Source of the DNA: Paludibacterium sp. B53371
GTDB lineage: Bacteria; Pseudomonadota; Gammaproteobacteria; Burkholderiales; Chromobacteriaceae
DNA: 64,000 nt
Reading direction: 5' to 3'
Assembly: GCF_018802765.1 (NCBI RefSeq)
Contig: NZ_CP069163.1
Coordinates: 3,234,311-3,298,310, forward strand
The notes under the pieces are model-generated. The model saw nothing but the letters and a program-made list of their open reading frames with translations, searched no databases and was not told the DNA's origin. Shown here in pieces: positions 1-10,200 of this stretch (positions are counted from its first letter, which is position 1; the number at the start of each line of letters is the position of its first letter). Position numbers and translations under genes: made by a program.

Positions 1-785
1 TGGATGACCAGAGCGGCTCCCGCCCGGGAACCCTGGCCTCCAACGACACCTATGTCGGCCTGAAGAGCAACACCCTGGGTACCCTGGTGATGGGTACCAA
101 CTACGGCAACTTCCAGGATGGTCTGTACGACAACACCTACGTGGTTGGCCCGGATCAGATTCAGGGCTGGTTCGGCAACACCGAAGGCCACAACATGATC
201 CGCTACGATCTGCCGAGCTTCGGTAACCTGAATGCCTCTCTGCAATACGGCACCAGCGAAAACGCCGGCGCCGCAACCGGCACCAAGGCCGCCCAACACA
301 ACACCACGGTCAACGTCAATTACGATAACGGCTTCTGGGGTGTGTCCGGTGCCTACACCGTGTCCAACAACCTGCAAACCAGCAGCCAGATGGCCTGGGC
401 CACCAACGGCACCGACGTCGGCACGCTGGCACAAAGCCACCTGACCGCCATGATCAAGCCGGCAGATGCCCTGCAGCTGGCCGTCGAATGGCAACACAGC
501 AACCTGAACGGCAACACCGTCAACAGCACCGCACTGTATGCGTACTACACCCTGGGCGCTGCCCAGCTGGGCATGCAGTACGGCGTACAGTCCTACAGCG
601 GCCACACCCCGACGGATCTGAAGAAGGGCAAGTTCATTGATGCCTTCGTGCACTACGGCCTGAGCAAGACCACCACGGCCTTCATCGAAGTCATGAACAG
701 CCGCGATGGCGCCCTGTCCTATGCCAACGGCCAGACCAGCGGCAGCCGCGTCATGACTGACATCGGTCTGATGAAGAGCTTCTGA
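1..785 (+). CDS. Gram-negative porin, C-terminal part (5' end outside window)
   Basis: Outer-membrane general porin, a trimeric beta-barrel for passive diffusion of small solutes. The reading frame is already open at the left edge (first full codon at position 3) and reads DDQSGSRPGTLAS then YVGLKSNTLGTLVMG, the typical betaproteobacterial porin strand and turn pattern after loop 3. Alternating aromatic/polar strands continue to the end. The protein closes on the barrel signature ...DIGLMKSF with a terminal phenylalanine, as expected for BAM recognition. About 260 residues are visible of a usual 350-400, so the signal peptide and first strands lie outside the window. Specificity cannot be judged. 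Confidence 0.9.
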   Translation, partial: DDQSGSRPGTLASNDTYVGLKSNTLGTLVMGTNYGNFQDGLYDNTYVVGPDQIQGWFGNTEGHNMIRYDLPSFGNLNASLQYGTSENAGAATGTKAAQHNTTVNVNYDNGFWGVSGAYTVSNNLQTSSQMAWATNGTDVGTLAQSHLTAMIKPADALQLAVEWQHSNLNGNTVNSTALYAYYTLGAAQLGMQYGVQSYSGHTPTDLKKGKFIDAFVHYGLSKTTTAFIEVMNSRDGALSYANGQTSGSRVMTDIGLMKSF

Positions 786-1019
786 TCGGCCACGGGCGCC
801 GACCTCCTGACCGCTGCTCCCCGGCAGGAGGTCGCCCGCCCGCTGAGTTGTTTTACCCGGTGTTCATCACCGGCATTCCTTTCACTGAGCACTGAGCAAG
901 CTGCGCCGCCAGGGGCCATCCTGGCGGCATCTTTTTTTCTCCGGTCGCCGCAGAGAAAAAGCCAAACGCAGCACAATGATTTACAAGCGGCCCGTGATTC
1001 GTTAAGATTGCCGACTCTT

Positions 1020-1104
1020 GCCCAGGTGGCGAAATTGGTAGACGCAGGGGACTCAAAATCCCCCGCCGCAAGGTGTGCCGGTTCGAGTCCGGCCCTGGGC
1101 ACCA
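1020..1104 (+). tRNA. tRNA-Leu (anticodon CAA)
   Basis: An 85-nt class II tRNA. The acceptor stem GCCCAGG pairs with CCTGGGC before an encoded CCA end. The D-arm contains GGTAGACGC, the anticodon loop CTCAAAA gives anticodon CAA, there is a long variable arm, and the T-arm is GGTTCGAGTCC. The gene is intact. Its 3' end (1087-1104) is repeated imperfectly at 11528-11545, suggesting it served as an integration site. Confidence 0.95.
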
Positions 1105-1141
1105 AAGCCTTACCAGATAAGGCTTCTGCAAGAAAACAAAC

Positions 1142-1163
1142 AGCGCCGCAAGGCGCTTTTTTG
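1142..1163 (+). terminator. Rho-independent terminator after tRNA-Leu
   Basis: The stem AGCGCC / GGCGCT closes a GCAA loop and is followed by a run of six T. It lies 38 nt beyond the tRNA and would end its transcript. Confidence 0.8.
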
Positions 1164-1294
1164 TTGCCTAAAACGGCATCATGGGGCACTGGCGGGGCAG
1201 TTAGCCAAAAAACTCCCGCACACAGCGGCGCAGAACAACAGCTGTTTTCTCTAGTTTTCCTACGATTACCTCCTTGTAATGACCCAGCACTTTC

Positions 1295-2056
1295 TGTACA
1301 GGTCAGGCGGCTAATTGATACATCATCGATGGTGTGATGAACGCTTGCTGCAGGCCGTAGCTTTTCACCAGTGCCGTATATCGCCGACTGGTGAAGACCA
1401 GACCATTGTCGCTTCGCAGCAGGAATCGCTCGGGGACGTGCCCCAGGCACCCAAAACGGTTAATCAGCGCATGCTCCAGGGCCGACTCCGCCGTTTGCGA
1501 CTTGCCACTGCGCGATAAATGCCAGCGAAGCAATTCCCGGGTGCAGCAGTCAATCACCAGCGCCAAGTGACTCCAGCCATCCTTTCCCGCCCAAATACGG
1601 CACAGGTCGGTGGACCAGCGTTCATTTGGACGCTCTGCCACCGAAGGCAGTGCCTGGACGCGAGGACGAAAGCCTACCGGGCGTTTCTTCACCTGCCAGC
1701 CCTTGAGCTGGAAGATGCGTTGCACAGTGTTCTTGTTGAAGCCTAGCAGCCCCGCCACCGTGCGGTAACCAAACGAGTGGTTCTCCTCGATCATCGCCTT
1801 GATCGGTGCCACCAAGTGCTGCTGGAGCTTGGGCGCGGGCAACGGAACATCGCCCTGATCAATATTTGCAAGCTGGCGGAGACGCTGGACGTCCCTGCTG
1901 GTGAGCTGTTTGAATTTGAATCGGTAAGCCCGCACTAACCCTATCTCTTCTCTACCGGTCTCCCCCTCTGGTATCTCGCTGCCAGCCAGCGACCGGCCAT
2001 GACCTCCCCCCTCTGCATTCATTCAATGCCAGCCGGTTAGTTGACCCCATTGTCCA
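1295..2056 (-). mobile_element. IS3-type insertion sequence remnant with internal deletion
   Basis: The segment is bounded by related, imperfect ends: TGTACAGGTCA at 1295 and, on the other strand, TGGACAATGGGGTCA ending at 2056. It holds one defective transposase frame. At about 760 bp it is shorter than intact IS3-family elements (roughly 1.2-1.5 kb). The missing part is internal to the transposase, and orfA is not visible. The exact ends are inferred by eye. Confidence 0.55.
1303..2022 (-). pseudogene. IS3-family transposase (OrfB type), internally deleted
   Basis: DDE transposase with an rve/integrase core. An HTH_21-like segment (GYRTVAGLLGFNKNTVQRIF, about residues 85-105) precedes the core. 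The first catalytic aspartate is seen in WSTDLCRIW and the second in LLRSDNGLVF. After FITP the protein jumps to SMMYQLAA and stops. Intact relatives have about 60-70 further residues here, including the catalytic glutamate, and end in a similar YxLAA tail. The simplest reading is an in-frame internal deletion that removed the third catalytic residue, so the product should be inactive. The annotated start is only the longest open frame. Confidence 0.7.
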
Positions 2057-2173
2057 CTGAGCCATATCAAATTTATTCATTTTACCCATACGTAATACTT
2101 GCTGATGGTCATCATTTTGCGTAGCATCTAGGGACTAAACAGCTTTACAGCATATTAAAGAATAACGACGCAG

Positions 2174-3079
2174 ATGCCTCAGACCTTGCAGCAAGACCAT
2201 TCGATCGAATCGCTCACGCAAGCACAGCGCGACCGGCTGGCCTTTATCGAGCTGCGTCTACGGTTTATGGGCTGCATCCGCCGGCAAGACCTAGTGACCC
2301 GCTTTGGCATGCAAGAGGCAGCGGCCACACGTGATATCGGTCTGTACAAGGCCCTGGCAGCCGGCAACATCCAATACGACGCCAAAGCCAAGACCTATCT
2401 GATCGGCAACCACTTCAGCCCTCTGTTTTCCTACGACACCGAGCGCGTCCTAGCTTGGCTGACCCAAGGCATTGGCGACAACGCCGAGCCACAGCCTAAA
2501 ACCTGGATCATCTCCGATGGCCCGGCCCTACTGGCCAAACCAGACCTGAATACGCTGGCGGCCATCACCCGCGCCATGTACCTCGGCTGCCCACTCTCCA
2601 TGCAGTACCACTCGCTCACCAGCGGCTTAACCCAACGCGAAATCGTGCCTTTTGCATTGATCGATACCGGTCTGCGCTGGCATGTGCGTGCATTTGACCG
2701 CAAATCGCATGAATTTCGGGATTTTGTACTGACACGGGTTACACAACCGCAAGTATTAGTCGGGCAGCCGATCGCCGCGCATGAGCAGAGTGATCAGGAC
2801 ACGGAATGGAATCGGACAATCGAGCTTGAGTTGGTACCGCACCCTGATCAGCCGTATCCGGAAATTACCGAGATGGATTATGGGATGGAAAACGGTGTGC
2901 TGCGGCTAACGCTGCGTGCGGCGACGGCGGGGTACACGTTGAGAAAATGGGGGGTGGATTGTTCGCAGGGACACCGCTTGCGGGGACATGAATATCGGCT
3001 TTTTCTCAAGGAGCGTCAAGTTCTAGACAATGTTCGTACTGCCGTACTGGCTCCTGGATATGCACCTCGCACCTGTTGA
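2174..3079 (+). CDS. WYL-domain transcriptional regulator (BrxR/CapW-like)
   Basis: Probable DNA-binding repressor of the adjacent restriction operon. The N-terminal 80 residues form a winged helix-turn-helix of the type seen in phage-defence regulators (LTQAQRDRLAFIELRL, then RQDLVTRFGMQEAAATRDI). A WYL-like beta-barrel follows at about residues 130-205 (SMQYHSLTSG...IVPFALIDTGLRWHVRAFD), then a WCX-like C-terminal segment. Proteins of this build control BREX, CBASS and other defence islands and sense an unidentified nucleic-acid or nucleotide ligand. The gene is the first of the island operon, 65 bp before hsdM. The family assignment is strong; the regulatory target is inferred from position. 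Confidence 0.85.
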   Translation: MPQTLQQDHSIESLTQAQRDRLAFIELRLRFMGCIRRQDLVTRFGMQEAAATRDIGLYKALAAGNIQYDAKAKTYLIGNHFSPLFSYDTERVLAWLTQGIGDNAEPQPKTWIISDGPALLAKPDLNTLAAITRAMYLGCPLSMQYHSLTSGLTQREIVPFALIDTGLRWHVRAFDRKSHEFRDFVLTRVTQPQVLVGQPIAAHEQSDQDTEWNRTIELELVPHPDQPYPEITEMDYGMENGVLRLTLRAATAGYTLRKWGVDCSQGHRLRGHEYRLFLKERQVLDNVRTAVLAPGYAPRTC

Positions 3080-3144
3080 TGGTCACGATGAATAGTCGAG
3101 AAAAACAGGCGATTTAAAGAATACGAAAAATCATAGGAATTTGA

Positions 3145-5364
3145 ATGCAAAACGCACAGCACCAAAACCTTGTCGGCTTTATCTGGAGTATCGCAAATAA
3201 GCTGCGAGGCCCCTATCGCCCGCCACAGTACCGTCGTGTTATGCTGCCGCTGATTGTGCTGCGCCGCTTTGATTTGGTGCTGGCAGAAAACAAGCAGAAG
3301 GTTCTAGCCGAAAAGAAACGCCTCGAAGACAAAGGCATCACAGGCCCGGCCCTCGAAAAAGCGCTTTCTCGAATCGCAGCTACCGACCGCAAACAAGAGT
3401 TGTTCAACACCAGTGGCTTTACATTCGAGAAGCTGTTGGGCGATGCGCCTAATATCGCGGGCAACTTGATCGCCTACATCCAGGGCTTCTCGCCTCGTGC
3501 ACGCGACATCTTCGACAAGTTCGAGTTTGAAACGGAGATCGCCAAGCTGGACGAGGCCAATCGCCTGTACCTGATCATCAAGGAGTTCTGCTCGGCAGAT
3601 ATCAACCTCTCCCCCAAGGCCATCAGTAATTTGCAGATGGGGTACCTGTTCGAAGAGCTGGTGCGCAAGTTTAACGAGCAAGCCAACGAAGAGGCAGGGG
3701 ATCACTTCACCCCTCGTGAAGTCATTCGCCTGATGGTTGAGCTGGTCTTCACGGGAGAAGATGGCATCTTCGAGCCGGGCATCTACCGAAGTGTCTACGA
3801 CCCAACTGCGGGCACGGGCGGCATGCTGTCTGAATCTGAAAAAGCCGCGATGGCCAAGAATCCCCAGGCCAACATCGAATTGTTCGGCCAAGAATACAAC
3901 CCCGAGTCCTATGCCATCTGCTGCTCTGACCTTCTGATCAAGGACGAGCCGATCAACAACCTGATCTACGGCGACACTCTGGGCATCAAGGACGCCAAGA
4001 ACAAGACCAACGGCTTTGTGCCGCACGACGGCCACCCAGACAAGAAATTCCACTACATGCTGGCCAACCCACCCTTTGGGGTGGAGTGGAAGCCGGAAGA
4101 AGACTTCGTGCGCGAGGAATACGAACAGCAAGGCTTTGCTGGCCGTTTCGGCGCGGGTTTGCCACGCATCAACGATGGCTCGCTGCTCTTCTTGCAGCAC
4201 ATGATCTCCAAGATGCACCAGCCGCCCAAGCTGGTCGATGGCAAGAACGTCGGTGGCGACGGCTCCAAAATCGCCATCGTTTTCAATGGCTCGCCCCTGT
4301 TCACGGGTGACGCCGGATCGGGCGAGTCCAACATCCGCCGCTGGATCATCGAACGCGACATGCTGGACGCCATCGTCGCCCTGCCTGACCAGATGTTCTA
4401 CAACACCGGCATCTACACCTACGTCTGGATCGTCACCAACAAGAAGCCCGCGCACCGCCAAGGCAAGGTGCAGTTGATCGACGGCACCCGCCATTTCAAG
4501 AAGATGGACAAGAGCCTGGGCAATAAGCGCAACAAGCTCTCGGATGACCACATCAGGGAACTGGTGCGCCTGTACGCCGAGCACGACCACGATGCGGAAA
4601 GCGAAGTGCTGGTGGACGGAAAGCCCGAGCGCCGGGTTTGCAGCAAGCTCTTCGAGAACCGCGAATTTGGCTTTTTGAAGATCACCGTTGAGCGCCCGCT
4701 GCGGCTGAACTTCCAAGCCAGCGCAGAGCGCATTGCCAAGCTGGATGAGCAGAGCGCCTTTATCAATTTGGCAAGCAGCAAGAAGCGTAAAGACGATGCA
4801 GCCTATCGCGCGGAAGTCGCGGCAGGCCAAGAAACACAGGCAGCCATCAAGGCTGCCCTGCAAGGCATGGACAGTGAAACGCTGTACCGCAATCGTCCTG
4901 CTTTCGAAGCCGTGCTCGAAGCCGCCCTGAAAAAGCTACCCAACAAGGTTCCTGCGCCAGTGAAGAAAGCGATTTTGGCGGCGCTGTCGGAGCGCGACCC
5001 CAAGGCAGACATCTGTCTGGATGCAAAGGGCAACCCGGAACCGGATGCCGATCTACGCGATACCGAAATCGTGGCCCTGCCGAATGACATTGAATTGCCG
5101 CTGCCACTGGGCTACGACAACGAAACCGGCCACGACAAGTTGTTGGCGCTGGTGAAAGACCACTGCGAGGACTACCTCAAGGCTGAAGTCCTGCCGCACG
5201 TGCCAGATGCCTGGATCGACCACAGCAAGACCAAGGTGGGCTACGAAATCCCGCTGACCCGGCATTTCTACGTCTATCAGCCACCGCGCCCGCTGGATGA
5301 AATTGCTGGCGAAATCAGCCAACTGGAAAAAGAGATCATGGCCATGCTGAGTGAGGTGGTCTGA
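3145..5364 (+). CDS. hsdM: Type I restriction-modification system, DNA methyltransferase subunit
   Basis: N6-adenine DNA methyltransferase that works with HsdS to methylate the recognition sequence and forms the core of the HsdR2M2S complex. The HsdM N-terminal helical domain (residues 1-150) is followed by the Rossmann methyltransferase core. This has motif I DPTAGTGGM at about residue 219, for S-adenosylmethionine binding, and catalytic motif IV NPPFG at about residue 308. A long C-terminal extension (about 540-739) is predicted helical and charged, making the protein longer than the classical 500-residue HsdM but usual for this subgroup. The stop overlaps the hsdS start (TGATG), implying translational coupling. 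Confidence 0.95.
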   Translation: MQNAQHQNLVGFIWSIANKLRGPYRPPQYRRVMLPLIVLRRFDLVLAENKQKVLAEKKRLEDKGITGPALEKALSRIAATDRKQELFNTSGFTFEKLLGDAPNIAGNLIAYIQGFSPRARDIFDKFEFETEIAKLDEANRLYLIIKEFCSADINLSPKAISNLQMGYLFEELVRKFNEQANEEAGDHFTPREVIRLMVELVFTGEDGIFEPGIYRSVYDPTAGTGGMLSESEKAAMAKNPQANIELFGQEYNPESYAICCSDLLIKDEPINNLIYGDTLGIKDAKNKTNGFVPHDGHPDKKFHYMLANPPFGVEWKPEEDFVREEYEQQGFAGRFGAGLPRINDGSLLFLQHMISKMHQPPKLVDGKNVGGDGSKIAIVFNGSPLFTGDAGSGESNIRRWIIERDMLDAIVALPDQMFYNTGIYTYVWIVTNKKPAHRQGKVQLIDGTRHFKKMDKSLGNKRNKLSDDHIRELVRLYAEHDHDAESEVLVDGKPERRVCSKLFENREFGFLKITVERPLRLNFQASAERIAKLDEQSAFINLASSKKRKDDAAYRAEVAAGQETQAAIKAALQGMDSETLYRNRPAFEAVLEAALKKLPNKVPAPVKKAILAALSERDPKADICLDAKGNPEPDADLRDTEIVALPNDIELPLPLGYDNETGHDKLLALVKDHCEDYLKAEVLPHVPDAWIDHSKTKVGYEIPLTRHFYVYQPPRPLDEIAGEISQLEKEIMAMLSEVV

Positions 5365-6632
5365 TGGCTTACAGCGCCTATGAACATTACAAGCCGACTG
5401 GCATCAAGACAATAGGCTCGATTCCTGAGCATTGGACTGTTCGCCGTCTGAAATTCATGGCGAGAATTCAGAATGGCAAAGACTATAAGGAAGTCGTAGC
5501 AGATGATGGCTTTCCAGTCATTGGATCTGGTGGCGAGTTTGCAAAAGCGAGCGCCTATTTGTACAACGGTGAGTCCGTATTGCTTGGAAGAAAAGGGACT
5601 ATTGATAGGCCACTATACATCAATGGCCCATTCTGGACCGTTGATACGATGTTCTATACGGAAGTTGCTAACGATGTTTCAGCAAAGTATTTGTATTACT
5701 GTGCTTTGACCATCAACTTCCTGAAATATGCGACTAGCACAGCATTACCGAGTATGACCCAACAAGATCTCGGTGCAATTCCGTTTGCTCTACCAAGGCA
5801 TGACGAACAACAAGCCATCGCCCGTTTCCTCGATTTCAAAACCTCACAAATTGATGCCCTGATCGCAAAGAAAAAAACGCTGCTCGACAAGCTGGCCGAA
5901 AAGCGCACAGCGCTTATCAGCCATGCCGTCACCAAGGGGCTTGATCCGTCCGTGGCGATGAAGGAGTCGAAGGTTGAGTGGCTAGGCTCAATTCCGCAAG
6001 ATTGGAAGGAAACAAGGGTCAAATTTTTGGGGGATTTGATCCTTGGGTTAACTTATTCGCCAGATGACGTCGTAAGTGATGGTGGCACCCTCGTTCTGCG
6101 TTCCTCCAACGTCCAAGAAGGAAAAATATCCCTTGACGACTGTGTCTATGTCAGTTGCGACATACCAAAGAAGGTCATAACAAAAGCCGACGACATCCTG
6201 ATTTGCTCGCGAAATGGGAGTCGCGCGCTTATTGGAAAGTGCGCACTACTAACCGAGGAAGTAAGCAATCAAGCCTTCGGTGCATTCATGACAGTTTTGC
6301 GGTCTAGACATGCTCGATTCTTGTATTACGTTCTCAATTCAACCCTGTTCAAATTCCAGTCTGGCCGATTTCTCACATCAACAATTAATCAGCTAACTAC
6401 GCAAACACTTGGGGATTTTGAAATTGCGTTGCCGCCTGAAGAAACGCAAGCAGAAATCGTCAATCATCTCGATAAAGCTGCTGCGGCAATTGATGCTCAA
6501 TGCAGAAAAGCGCAAACCGTCATCGATCGGTTGACCGAGTATCGTAGCGCGCTGATAACTAACGCCGTCACCGGGAAGATTGACGTGCGTGATTTTGCGA
6601 TTCCACATATCGCCGAAGGGATTGCCTCATGA
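5364..6632 (+). CDS. hsdS: Type I restriction-modification system, specificity subunit
   Basis: DNA-recognition subunit that fixes the bipartite target of the methylase and nuclease. Two target-recognition domains (about residues 15-150 and 205-345) each end in a conserved helical spacer. The first spacer contains IDALIAKKKTLLDKLAEKR and the second VIDRLTEYRSALITNAVTGK, the classic internal repeat. Both domains open with a similar phrase (IGSIPEHW and LGSIPQDW). The domain-coding DNA is visibly richer in A and T than the flanking hsdM, as expected for horizontally reshuffled domains. The start overlaps hsdM by one base. Confidence 0.93.
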   Translation: MAYSAYEHYKPTGIKTIGSIPEHWTVRRLKFMARIQNGKDYKEVVADDGFPVIGSGGEFAKASAYLYNGESVLLGRKGTIDRPLYINGPFWTVDTMFYTEVANDVSAKYLYYCALTINFLKYATSTALPSMTQQDLGAIPFALPRHDEQQAIARFLDFKTSQIDALIAKKKTLLDKLAEKRTALISHAVTKGLDPSVAMKESKVEWLGSIPQDWKETRVKFLGDLILGLTYSPDDVVSDGGTLVLRSSNVQEGKISLDDCVYVSCDIPKKVITKADDILICSRNGSRALIGKCALLTEEVSNQAFGAFMTVLRSRHARFLYYVLNSTLFKFQSGRFLTSTINQLTTQTLGDFEIALPPEETQAEIVNHLDKAAAAIDAQCRKAQTVIDRLTEYRSALITNAVTGKIDVRDFAIPHIAEGIAS

Positions 6633-6648
6633 ACGGAGGCAGCCCCCA

Positions 6649-7251
6649 ATGGCGTTGAACGCACAAGGCTACTTCAACTGCCTGAAGTCCTATCTAAATA
6701 CCAACCATTACGGCGAGCCGCAAGCAAGCGCCAGTGAGGTAGTGTTGAAGGAGAAGGTTTTCGGCCAAAGCGGCAACAAGCCCATCGAATACAAGGTTAG
6801 CTTGCAAACCACGGGCGAGACCTTGGTGATCAAGCTGGACACCAAGAAGAACGGCTCATCGTTGCCGCTGTTTCACTTTCTGGACGATACCGCCAAGCCC
6901 TGGTCAAAGCGCTGTGACTTCGTGGTGTTCAACCTGCGCAAAGGCAAGCTGTATGTGTACTGCCTTGAGTTCAAGTCAGAGAGCATTCCGCACGACGTAC
7001 CAGACCAGTTGAAAGCCAGTGTGGATTGGCTCAAGGCGCTACACGCCACCATCAATGCGTACACAACCAAGCGCTACGCAATTCACGCGACCAAGTATGT
7101 GCTGAGCAACCATCCCGACCCGACGCCATATCTGGATGCGGATGGCAAGTACCTGCAGCGCGATCACACGATACGCCACTACCGCTATGCCGACCTCAAT
7201 GGCATGGCGCTGGCGGATTTGGACAACAGCAATATCGAGGTGATTCGCTAA
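6649..7251 (+). CDS. PD-(D/E)XK-like protein encoded inside the type I RM operon
   Basis: A protein of 200 residues with no product name I can give. Start chosen at the ATG preceded by CGGAGGC, 16 bp after hsdS; upstream in-frame starts lack a ribosome site and would overlap hsdS. Near residue 90 it reads CDFVVFNLRKGKLYVYCLEFKS, an aspartate followed by E-x-K on adjacent predicted strands, then a glutamine in a helix (DQLKASVDWL). That arrangement is typical of the PD-(D/E)XK nuclease fold. It lies between hsdS and hsdR in the same direction, so it is probably cotranscribed. It could be an accessory nuclease or a modulator of restriction; the fold call is by eye. Confidence 0.7.
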   Translation: MALNAQGYFNCLKSYLNTNHYGEPQASASEVVLKEKVFGQSGNKPIEYKVSLQTTGETLVIKLDTKKNGSSLPLFHFLDDTAKPWSKRCDFVVFNLRKGKLYVYCLEFKSESIPHDVPDQLKASVDWLKALHATINAYTTKRYAIHATKYVLSNHPDPTPYLDADGKYLQRDHTIRHYRYADLNGMALADLDNSNIEVIR

Positions 7252-7286
7252 CAGGCCGAATCCGACGCATTTAAAGGGTGAGAAAG

Positions 7287-10200
7287 ATGCACAAAGAAAT
7301 CGACTTCGAAAACGACATCGAGCACGCACTGGTAAGCCAAGGCGGCTACGAAAAAGGTGATCCCAACACCTACGACCCGGAAGCGGCACTGTTTCCAGCA
7401 GATGTCGTTGCCTTTGTGCAGAAGACGCAACCCAAGATATGGACGCGCCTGACCCAGCTGGACGCAGCCAAAGCGCCCGCGATGCTATTGGACAGCTTGG
7501 TGAAAGAGCTCGCTGTCAAGGGAGCCCTAGCAATTTTGCGCGGGGGTTTTAAATGCGTGGGCAAAACGGTGCGATTGGCCTACTTTGCACCCAACACTGG
7601 GCTAGACCCCGCGAGTACTGAACGCTACGACGACAACCGCTTGACCGTCGTGCGGCAGGTGAACACCAAGAGCGGGGCCATCCCCGATGTGGTGTTGGCG
7701 GTGAATGGTTTGCCCGTGGCCACGCTGGAGCTCAAGAACCCGATGTCGGCCACGCGATGGAACGTGGAAAACGCAAAGTACCAATATCGCTTTGAGCGAG
7801 ACCCCAAGGAATTGTTGTTCGCTTTCAAGCAGCGTTGCTTGGTGCATTTCGCCGTGGATACCGAGCAGGTGTTCATGACCACCAAGCTGGAAGGCAAGGA
7901 CACGTTTTTTCTGCCCTTCAACCTGGGGCATGACCACGGCGCGGGCAACCCGCCTGCAGCGGGCGATGTGCGCACCACCTACCTGTGGCACAAGGTGTTG
8001 ACCCGTGACAGCCTGATGGACATCTTGGCCCGTTTCATCCATTTGGATGTCGAGGAAAAGACGGTCGTTACTGAAAAGGGTATCAAGCGCCACCGCAAAG
8101 AGACGATGATCTTCCCGCGCTACCACCAGCTGGATGCAGTGCGCGCACTGACCGACCACGCGCAGGCGCATGGTTCGGGGCACAACTACTTGATCCAGCA
8201 TTCCGCTGGCTCAGGCAAATCGAACTCGATTGCGTGGCTGGCGCACCGCCTCTCCAGCCTGCACGATGCCAAGAACGAGAAGATCTTTCATTCGGTGGTG
8301 GTAATCACCGACCGGCGCGTGCTGGATCAACAGCTACAAGACACGATCTTTCAGTTTGAGCACAAGCTGGGCGTGGTGCAAAAGATCGACGAAAACACAC
8401 AACAGTTGGCCAAGGCGCTGGCCGATGGCGTGCCGATCATCATTTCCACCATCCAGAAGTTCCCGTTCATCACCCAAGCCATTCGCACGATGGAGGCCAA
8501 CGGCAAAGGGGTGGCCATCTCGACGGCTGGCAAGCGCTTCGCGGTGATCGTGGACGAGGCGCACAGCTCGCAAAGCGGTGAAACCGCAATGGAGTTGCGC
8601 AAGATCCTGAACAAGGACGGCATTGAATCCGCGATTGCCGAGCAGTTGTTGGACATGGATGACGATGCCTTGAGCGAAGAGGCAAAGAAGGAGCTGCTAC
8701 GCGAACAACTCAAGCGAGCCAAACAACCCAACTTGAGTTTCTTTGCTTTCACCGCTACGCCCAAGTTCAAGACACTGGCTGTTTTCAATGAACCTGGCCC
8801 CAACGGTAAAGCACCTTTTCACCACTACAGCATGCGGCAGGCCATCGAGGAAGGCTTCATTCACGACGTGCTGGCCCACTACACCTGCTACAAGCGCTAC
8901 TACAAGCTGATCCAGAAGGTGGAGGCAGATCCAGAGGTGCCGCGCCGCAAGGCCGCCCGCGCACTGGCGCGGTTCGTCGAGTTTCACGACTACGAGATCG
9001 CGCAGAAGATCGAAGTGATCGTTGAGCACTTCCGTACCCATACCCGCCACAAGATTGGCGGTCGAGCTAAAGCGATGGTGGTGACCGGCTCGCGCGAGCA
9101 CGCCGTGCGCTACAAGCTGGGGTTCGACAAGTACATCAAGGACAAGGGCTACACCGACGTCAAATCGCTAGTAGCTTTTTCGGGCGAGATCACGCTCAAA
9201 GAGTTCGCTGACAAGAAATACACCGAAGTGAGCATGAACAACGGCATCAAGGAATCCGAGCTGCCGGAGAAGTTCAACACTGAGGAATACCAAGTCTTGC
9301 TGGTGGCCGAGAAGTACCAGACGGGTTTTGACCAGCCGCTGTTGCACAGCATGTATGTCGACAAGCGCTTGTCTGGCATCCAGGCGGTACAGACACTCTC
9401 GCGCCTGAACCGAACGACACGAGGCAAGACCGACACGTTCGTACTCGATTTTGTAAACGAGCCGGCAGACATTTACACCGCCTTCAAGCCGTATTACGAA
9501 GCGACAGACAAGGGCGACGATACCGACCCACAACAGCTCAACACGCTTGCGCACGCACTAGCCAACTGGAAAATCTATACCGAAGCCGAGGTCAGTGCTT
9601 GGTGCGAAATCTGGTTCCGCAACCGGCTGAACCCCACAGGCGGCGAGCACAAGAAATTGAATGGCTTACTCGATCTGGCGATTGAGCGATTCAAGAAGCT
9701 CGGGGAAGAAGACCAGAACCTGTTCAAGGGGCAGCTGGTCAGCTTCCGCAATCTGTACAGCTTTGTTTCTCAGATCGTGCCTTACCAGGACTCCGATCAC
9801 GAAAAGCTATACACCTATGCCCGTTTCCTGCTGACCAAGCTGCCGCGCACGACGGACAACCGGACGGTGCAGGTCGACGATGACGTCGAGCTCAAATACT
9901 ACCGCCTGCAAAAAATCAGCGAGGGGGCAATTGATCTCAAGGCGGGCGAGGCGGATGCGCTTGAAGGCCCGACCGATGTGGGCACAGGTCAAGCAGACGA
10001 GGATGTGCAGCTTTCGACCTTGGTTGGCAAGCTCAATGAGCGCTTCGGAACAGAATTCACCCCAGCCGATCAGCTCTTCTTTGATCAAGTCCGTGAAACC
10101 GCTGTGGCCAATGAGCATTTGCGCCAAGCGGTCATGGCCAACAGTATCGAAAACTTCGAACCAGTGTTCAACAAACAGCTCGAGAACTTATTTATTGAAC

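Noticed and set aside
853-1337. Open frames across the tRNA-Leu region
   Set aside because: They read through the tRNA and its terminator, which cannot be coding in that way.
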